Positions 57,256 through 64,000 of a stretch of 64,000 nucleotides of DNA are shown here, in pieces (positions within the stretch are counted from its first letter, which is position 1; each line of letters begins with the position of its first letter). The stretch covers positions 124,001 through 188,000 of the forward strand of contig LLCB01000089.1 in assembly GCA_001414345.1 (NCBI GenBank), in the 5' to 3' direction. A program made the translations under genes and the position numbers. Origin of the DNA: Hymenoscyphus infarciens. Lineage: Eukaryota > Ascomycota > Leotiomycetes > Helotiales > Helotiaceae. The notes below the pieces were generated by a model. That model ran no database searches. It was given only the letters and a program-made list of their open reading frames with translations, and was not told where the DNA came from.

Positions 57256-59619
57256 TAAAAAGGCTAAACTCTTCTTCGCTAGTAATAGTATAAATAATAT
57301 CTCTTTTAAGCTTTTTATTACTTCTTTTGTTTCGAATTTGAAGTCGATAATATACCTGTTTCGCTTTAGACTAGAATCGGACTAGAAGAATAATATTCTT
57401 AAATAGCTAGGTAATTAGAGACTACCTAGACGGCTAGTGATATTAGAGTTTAGTATTAGTTATAGATAGCTAGTAAAAATCGTATTATAGACACGTTAAG
57501 AGATTAGAATACGCTAAGTGTTCTTAAGAGTTCTAATAACCCTAGATTTAGTGAATAAGTTAATATAGTTATTACGAAGGCTTCTGAATCTAACCTTACT
57601 CTCTCTCTCTCTAAATCGACGAAAATATTAAATCTAGTTCCGTCGAATAGTGTTAAGCGATAATCTCTTCTAGAGCTACTTCTCTTTTTAGAAGATAACT
57701 CTCTAAACTCTCTCTAATCTATAACTATACGCTAAAATATAAAAGGTCTCGAAGAGACTTCTTAAATATAGATAATATATAGACGAGATAGCGGTATATA
57801 AAGGAAAAAACGATTAGTTAGAGAGATAGAAGATAAAATTATAAGTGAACTTCGAAGTTAACTAAATCCTACCTCTAAACCCTCTCTAATCTAACTCTTA
57901 TTCGAACTCTTCTTTAATTTTATACTTGAATTCAAACCTCTTTCGCTTATAAGCCCCTGCTTCTAATGCCTTTCTACTACTTCTCTTGAATCAGATACGA
58001 ATTAGTTAAAATACGCTTTCTATTAGAATAAAACTTAGAAGCGAGCTCTTAGCTAAGTTATAGCTATTAATCCTAACTAAACATTATCTAACTCTACTCT
58101 AAGCTTCCCTCGAACCTCTAATAGCGAATAACTAAAAAGACTACGATTACTCGGTTATAAACCGAGTCCTAGCTACTAGTATAAAGGTTAAAAGAGATAG
58201 AAGTGGAATTAGAACAAGATTATGCTAAAGAAACTTTTATTAACTTTAAAAGGTCGCTTTTTAAGTATAGCTATACTTAGAGAGATACTAGAATTAGAAT
58301 AGTTCTTCTATATATAGAATAAGATTATACCTTAGCTCTAAAACGTATCTACTATGCTTAAGAGACGCTAGAATTATAACTTTACTAAAATAGTAAACAA
58401 TCTTTCAGCTATAAATAAGAAGAGATACTAAAGCTAAATATTCAAAAACAACGAAATTATCTAATATTAGTATTTCAGTTTAGAATATCTCTCTATCTAG
58501 CTCCGAGCTCTTTATAATATAATAGCGACTCTTCTTTAAAATTAGAAGATAACGAATAAGCTCTTAAGTACTCTAATTTAGACCTGAATTACTAAAGAGA
58601 ATAAGGCGGCCTATAGGCCTAAGTAATATAGTTCCTATAATAGTACTAATAGATGTTATATCTGAAACTATATCTCTTTTTTTATTATCTTAAATATTAG
58701 AGAGCATTTTCAAATTCGGTAATAACTAAATTAACTAGCTAAACCTCTACTAACTCTTATAAGAAGTCTTTCTTATATTCTTTACTTTCTTACTTTCTTT
58801 TACTTCTAGCGAGCTAGAAGTCCTTTTTTTATTTAAACTTTTAAATCAGATATAAATCAGTACGCTCTTAAAAAGATAGTAACCTCTTAGCTAAGTTATT
58901 ACTATCTACGACATTATTAACTTTTTCGTTCCGACTTTACTCTAAGTCCTCGCTAACTTTAGACGAACTTATACTTTTTTTTTTTCAAATTCGAATTAGA
59001 TATAAATCAGTACGCTCTCAAAGTAAACTCTTAGCTAAGATATTACTATTACCTATAACGTTACCTCTTAATATTCGCTTCCGACTCTACTCTAAATTCA
59101 TCTTCGAGTTTTGAATTTTTTCTAAACTTTTTTAAACCTATACTCTTTTAGTAATTCGAATCAGATACGAATTAGTTGAAATACGCTCTCTATTAGAACG
59201 AAACTTAGAAGTGAGCTCTTAACTAAGTTATTACTAACTCTTAACCGAATAATATCTAACTCTATTTTAAACTTTTTCTAATTTTACTTTAAACTTTAAA
59301 CTTTCTCTAATCTACTAGATAGGATTAGACTATACTCTTTTAAGTAGACGCGAATACTTACTTTAATATTAAAGAATTAGAAACGAAGTCTCTATTTTAT
59401 AAGTATTTATAAACTAGATCGGTTACGATTTAGGACCGACTTCTTATCTCGCTTATAATAAATTATAATAAATAAAGCATCTATAAACTCGGGTCAGCTA
59501 CGATTTAGACTCTAACTAACTTATAATAATATAATAATATAACACTTATACTATTCTAATTCAGCCTTAAACGATAAGAGAGAGAAGACTTAGAACGAGT
59601 CTTTTTTAAGAGAGAGAGA

Positions 59620-59993
59620 TATAATAGCCTATTATCTAGGCTATTCTAGATAGCTGATATTACGTGGCATATACTATATATATTAGCTTTTAGCTATTAT
59701 TGTTTTATATTATGTAATTTAGGAAGGTTATATACGTCCGTACGTCTATCTAGACTTTTAGACGTACTTTATAGAGTTCGAGCTTTTATATTAGCCGACG
59801 TATATTATTATTTAGTTTCGTACCTCTTTTATATTATTTGAATCTCTTATATATAGTAGCCTACTCTTCTAGAGTTAGAAAAGGCTAGTTTAGCCTTTTC
59901 TTCTATATTAGAGCCTAGTATTTATATACGTTATTCTATTAAACGCACTCCTATATACCTCTTCTATAGTTATATATATTTTGTGCTATTATA
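59620..59993 (+). repeat. Right LTR of non-autonomous element
   Basis: 374 bp, collinear with 56882-57255 along its whole length. Confidence 0.87.
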
Positions 59994-62218
59994 TAAACGT
60001 TTTAGTATAGAGAGAGTATATAAAGTCTTAGATAAGACTTTTTATCTTTTAAGAAATCGAGAATAAGAACTATATTATAGTGTTACTAAGCGGTTCTATA
60101 AAGTTTTAATCTATAGTTATAAAGCTATACTTTATTAAAACTTTTAAAACTTCTAGAATAGTATTAGTAACTAAGGAAGTTTCTAATATAGTACTATCTA
60201 AAATAATACTATAACTCTATAAAAAAGAGAGAACTTTTAAGTAATAGAGTAGGTAGGTAGTAGAATAACATTTACCTTCTTTCTAATATTAACTTTATTA
60301 GTTATAAATCTATTAAAATACTAATGTTCTAGAATTCTTACTAGAACTACTTTAGTAGCGTAGACGTAGACGGCTCTAAAAGTATCTAAGACTTCTAGTC
60401 GATATTAAAGTATTATTCTAATAGTTAGATACTTTTATTAATAATATTAACTATATTACTTTTAAGAATATTAAAACTTTTCTTACTAATTTAAGTAAAC
60501 CTTATAATATTAAAGTCTTTATAGTTAATAATAGTATAATATATATTAAATTATAATAAAAAGAGATTAATAGATTAATTAATTAAGATGTTTTTAAGAT
60601 TATTACTTAGAAGGAGTTATCTCTTAATACTAGAATATTTAGATTATACTTTATAGATAATATTAAATTTAAGAGTATAGTACTTACTTTTATAAAGTTA
60701 AGATTAGTTATCTAAGTATATAATAATACTAGAAAGTTACTAGTACTTATCTAGGCGTCTACTATTTAAAGAGTAAGCTAGAGAATAATTCTTATACTTA
60801 TTATAATACTTCTAAGCTTATAAGTATTTATTTAGAATATTATATAAGCGTATATATAATTATTAACTAACTTAAATTAAAAATTCTTATATACTCTCTT
60901 AAAGGTTATCTCTAATAAGAAGATATATTCTTTAAAGTAATTAGGCTATTATATAGTATTCTAGAAGCTAGTAACTATTAGTTTACGATATACTATAAAT
61001 ACTATATTATAAGGCTTATAATAGAATAGTTAATACTTAACCTCTATCTTTTATATACTAAGTTATACTAATATATCGAATAAGTAAAGTTAAATACTCT
61101 TTTTAGTATAGTAGGTCTTTAAACTAATAATACTCTTATACTTACTAATAACGCTTTTACTAATAAAGAGAAGGCTACTATTAACAAGGCCGGTTTTATA
61201 TCTAAGGAAAGAGAAAAGCTTACTATTAACTATCTAATTAAATTTAATAGAGAGCGAATTACTAAGTATTAAGATAGCTCTATATCTCTTACTTAGAATT
61301 ATATAAAACACTTAAATTTAGTATAAAAAGCTTTAACTAAGATATCTAATATAAAAGAGATATTATATATAGTAAGTACTAAAGATTAATATATTATATA
61401 ATATACTAGAGAGATATACTTAGCTATATTATCTTAACTTAAAGCTGCTTTTAACTTATTATATACTACTTAAACTATTAATCTTTAAGATAACGATATT
61501 TCTCTTCTTAATAAGCGAATTTAGTAGTAAATCGATAATACTATAAGAGGTCTTAGATTTATTAAGTTAGATAAAACTTCTTTAAAGTTATATACTTTTA
61601 CTAATAGATTATTTACTAATAATAAGGACTTGTTATTATAAATCAGTTATGTTATTACTCTTATAAATAAGAATAATAATACTAATATCTTATATTAGTC
61701 TTCTACTAAGTATAAGAGAGTTACTTATAGTGTTTTAGTATTAGAATTATATATAATAAGCTCTAGATTTAACGTTATAGCTTCGATTAAATTAACTTTT
61801 AAAAGTATCTTAGGATTTAAACTACTGCTTATAGTATATACTAATTTAAAGTCTATAGATATATAGCTAAATTAGATATAACTAAGAAGAAGCGACTAAT
61901 AATTAATATTATATACCTATAAGAGATATATAAGTTAAGAGAGATTAATAAGATTAAATAGATTAATAGTAAGAGTAATCTTATAGATATTATAACTAAA
62001 AAGAGTTACTATAATACTTTATAAAAGTTAATTAATACTAATAAGCTAGATATTAATCTAATAGAGTAGATAGAACGAAATAAGAAGTAATAGAGAATTA
62101 AAATAGAGCCTTCTTATTAGTCGAGGATAAGGAATAGAGAGCTCTAATTAGTTAGATTAGATAGTAGATTTTGATAATTTTTAGAGTACTAGCTTCTGTC
62201 GTTTTAAAGAAGTACTAG

Positions 62219-62390
62219 TATTAGTATATATATTTAAAGGTAAATAGCGATTTAGATTAGTATACGTAGTTATATATACTTCTTACTTAAGAGCTACTTA
62301 AGTAGTTATCGTAGCTAGCTTTACTTAGTATATATAAACGATAATATAACTCTTTTTATATCGCTTTTATAACTATAAGTTATACTAATA
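62219..62390 (+). repeat. 3' LTR of outer copia element
   Basis: 172 bp, collinear with 46918-47091. ATTAT follows directly. Confidence 0.85.
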
Positions 62391-64000
62391 ATTATAAAGA
62401 AAAGAGATTAGAAAAATAACTTTATTAAAATAGTATTTAATCTTTTAGTTATAAATAAGAAGTAATACTAAAATACTAAGTTATATAATATTAGTACTTT
62501 CATTTAAAATAATACTCTATCTAGTCTAGGACTAAACTCTTTATAATCTAATAAGAAATCTTTTACTACTTTTAAAGTAGAATTAGAATTAGAAGATAAA
62601 AATAAAGATAAAAATAAAGATAAATATAAATAAAGTTCTTAAATATCTTAGTTTAGACTTAAATTATTAAAAGGAATAAGATAGCTTATAAGCCTAAGTA
62701 ATATAGTTCTTATAATAGTACTAATAGTTATACTTAAAACTATTTCTTTTATTCTCTTAAACTTTAGATAGTATTTTTAACTTTAATAATAACTCTTTTA
62801 ACTAGTTAAAGCTCTACTAACTCTAGTATAGAGTCTTATATTCTTTACCTTCTTACTTTCTTTTACTTTTAGCTAGGCTAGAAGTTCTTTTTTATTTAAA
62901 TTCTTTAAACTAAATATAAAGTAGTTAAAATATACTTTCTATTAAAATAAAACTTAGAAGTAAGCTCTTAGCTAAGTTATTACTACTAATTATAAATAAA
63001 TAATATCTAACTCTATTTTAAACTTTTTCTAACTATAAGATAGATTAGATTATACTCTTTTAACTAATATAAATACTTACTTTTAATATAAGAGAATTAG
63101 AAATAAAGCCTTTATTTTTATAGATATTTATAATTATAATTTAAAACTAATATCTTATTTATAATTTTAATAGATAAAGTATCTTTAAACTAGATTAACT
63201 ATAATTTAGACTTTAACTATAATAGTACGCTATCCTAGATTATTATATAATAGCACTATTCTAGATTATTATATAATAGTACTATTCTGAATTATTAGTA
63301 TTTATAAAACTACTAATATCTCTAAGCACTACTGATACCTCTAATACCTCTAAGCTAAGATTACGAATAACCGATACTTATATAAGCGAAGTGCTAAAGG
63401 TATTAATATCTAATATTTATATATAAAAGAGATTAAAGTTTAGATATTATATATTTAGCTCTTCAAAGGTTTAGAAGTTATATATTTAGCTTTTTAGCTC
63501 TTATTATTTAGTATTAGCTATATTAGATAGAGCTCGGTTATTATTATTATTAGAACTTAGTAGCTTCTAACCTCTTATATATAGACGTTTATATTTAGTA
63601 TAGAAGAGAGATAGTTATTATTTTTCTTCTATATTAATATCTAGTATCTATATACGTTATTCTACTAAACGTACTCCTATATATCTCTTCTATAGTTATA
63701 TATATTTTATACTATTATATCAAAAATAATAACTCTTCTTCGCTAGTAATAGCCTTAATACTATCTCCTTTAAGCTTATTATTACTCTTTATTTAGAAGT
63801 CGATTTAGTCTCGATTTAGAATATTATAATAGTATTCTTATATAGCTAGGTAATTAGAGACTACCTAGATAGCTAGTAATACTAGAGTTTAGTATCTATA
63901 TAGATAGCTAGTAAAAATCGTATTATAGATACGTTAAGGGATTAGAATACGCTAAGTGTTCCTAAAAGTTCTAATAACCCTAGGTTCGGTGAATAAGTTA
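62391..64000 (+). mobile_element. Older 374-bp-LTR-family element, continuing past window end
   Basis: 62391-63230 aligns with the 3' internal half of the non-autonomous element (about 58360-59560) and continues the remnant left of 46918. An LTR-like segment follows (about 63230-63717); its last 150 bp closely match the family LTR end (CTCCTATATATCTCTTCTATAG). After this the sequence does not leave the element: 63720-64000 matches the 5' internal part (57256-57550), for example GCTAGGTAATTAGAGACTAC. The order internal-LTR-internal suggests a tandem array sharing one LTR. Confidence 0.65.

Larger units (their letters stand above)
56882..59993 (+). mobile_element. Non-autonomous LTR retroelement, 374-bp LTRs
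   Basis: Two LTRs of exactly 374 bp (56882-57255 and 59620-59993) begin TATAATAGCC and end CTATTATA. The 5-bp duplication TAAAC lies at 56877-56881 and 59994-59998. The uninterrupted target is seen in the inner copia copy (reverse complement near 52310), where AAATTTAAAC runs straight into ATTTTAGTATAG. A purine tract AAGAGAGAGAGA lies directly before the right LTR (about 59608-59619), as expected for plus-strand priming. The 2364-bp inside has no recognisable gag-pol, so this resembles a TRIM/LARD element mobilised in trans. It contains many small RIP-like changes. Confidence 0.88.
46918..62390 (+). mobile_element. Outer Ty1/copia retrotransposon, split by two later insertions
   Basis: LTRs lie at 46918-47091 (174 bp) and 62219-62390 (172 bp). 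Each starts TATTAGTATA and ends TATACTAATA, a decayed TG...CA palindrome. The 5-bp target duplication ATTAT lies at 46913-46917 and 62391-62395. Removing the two internal insertions and their duplicated target bases leaves about 6.17 kb. Reading through the RIP stops, a protease-like LLDTS segment is visible near 49225, and an integrase core ending AFKVINDI near 56640. An RNase H block (LELYIISSRF, then VYTNLKSI) lies near 61740-61860. Integrase before RT/RNase H identifies Ty1/copia. All frames are destroyed by stops, so the element is inactive. Confidence 0.87.

Noticed and set aside
46918..62390. A single 15-kb giant element bounded by the outer LTRs
   Set aside because: The interior is explained by two later insertions with their own LTRs and target duplications; the residue is a normal-size copia element.
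1..64000. CRISPR array, prophage or bacterial operon structure
   Set aside because: Genes have spliceosomal introns and fungal families, and the repeats found are retroelements and micro- or minisatellites.

Overview
This window is nuclear DNA from a filamentous ascomycete (Pezizomycotina). The evidence is short spliceosomal introns of about 50-140 nt with gtragt-like donors and ctaac-like branch points, and fungal-only families: HET, Zn2Cys6, an NRPS-like adenylating enzyme, a questin-oxidase-like protein and DUF1996. Very AT-rich blocks almost lack CA/TG dinucleotides, as expected after repeat-induced point mutation (RIP). A Leotiomycete is my guess, not something the sequence proves.

There are three compartments. 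(1) 1-1.6 kb is an AT-rich repeat relic. (2) 1.7-44.2 kb is a gene island of normal composition. In order it holds: a truncated NRPS-like gene (-); an inverted fragment of a thioester-reductase domain (+); a small secreted cysteine-containing protein (+); a fold-back MITE; a DmpA-type S58 peptidase (+); an STK16/Env7-like kinase (+); a secreted beta-lactamase-fold serine hydrolase (+); NADP-isocitrate dehydrogenase (-); a C2H2 zinc-finger protein (-); the CCR4-NOT subunit Not3/Not5 (-); D-aminoacyl-tRNA deacylase (+); a secreted DUF1996 protein (+); a second MITE; a HET-domain protein (+); and a metabolic group. That group is an O-methyltransferase (-), a questin-oxidase-like enzyme (+), an MCT-type MFS transporter (-) and a Zn2Cys6 regulator (+). 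A carboxylesterase fragment (-) ends the island. (3) 44.2-64 kb is a heavily mutated repeat block with no intact gene.

The right-hand block can be resolved. A 6.2-kb Ty1/copia element (outer parts 46918-62390, target duplication ATTAT) sits inside an older retroelement. It was itself split by a reverse-oriented copy of the same family (49925-56106, duplication AGTAC) and by a 3.1-kb non-autonomous element with 374-bp LTRs (56882-59993, duplication TAAAC). Removing both insertions restores an outer copia element of about 6.17 kb, nearly the same length as the inner 6.18-kb copy.

Functionally, the central part is mostly housekeeping (NADPH supply, mRNA deadenylation, tRNA proofreading, a membrane-trafficking kinase). 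The right part of the island looks like a small or eroded secondary-metabolite locus with paired divergent promoters, one carrying a duplicated 12-bp motif, but no PKS or other backbone gene is visible. Genes at both island edges are truncated where they meet repeat DNA. Gene models were assembled by joining reading frames across splice sites and checking that phases agree. No database search was possible.
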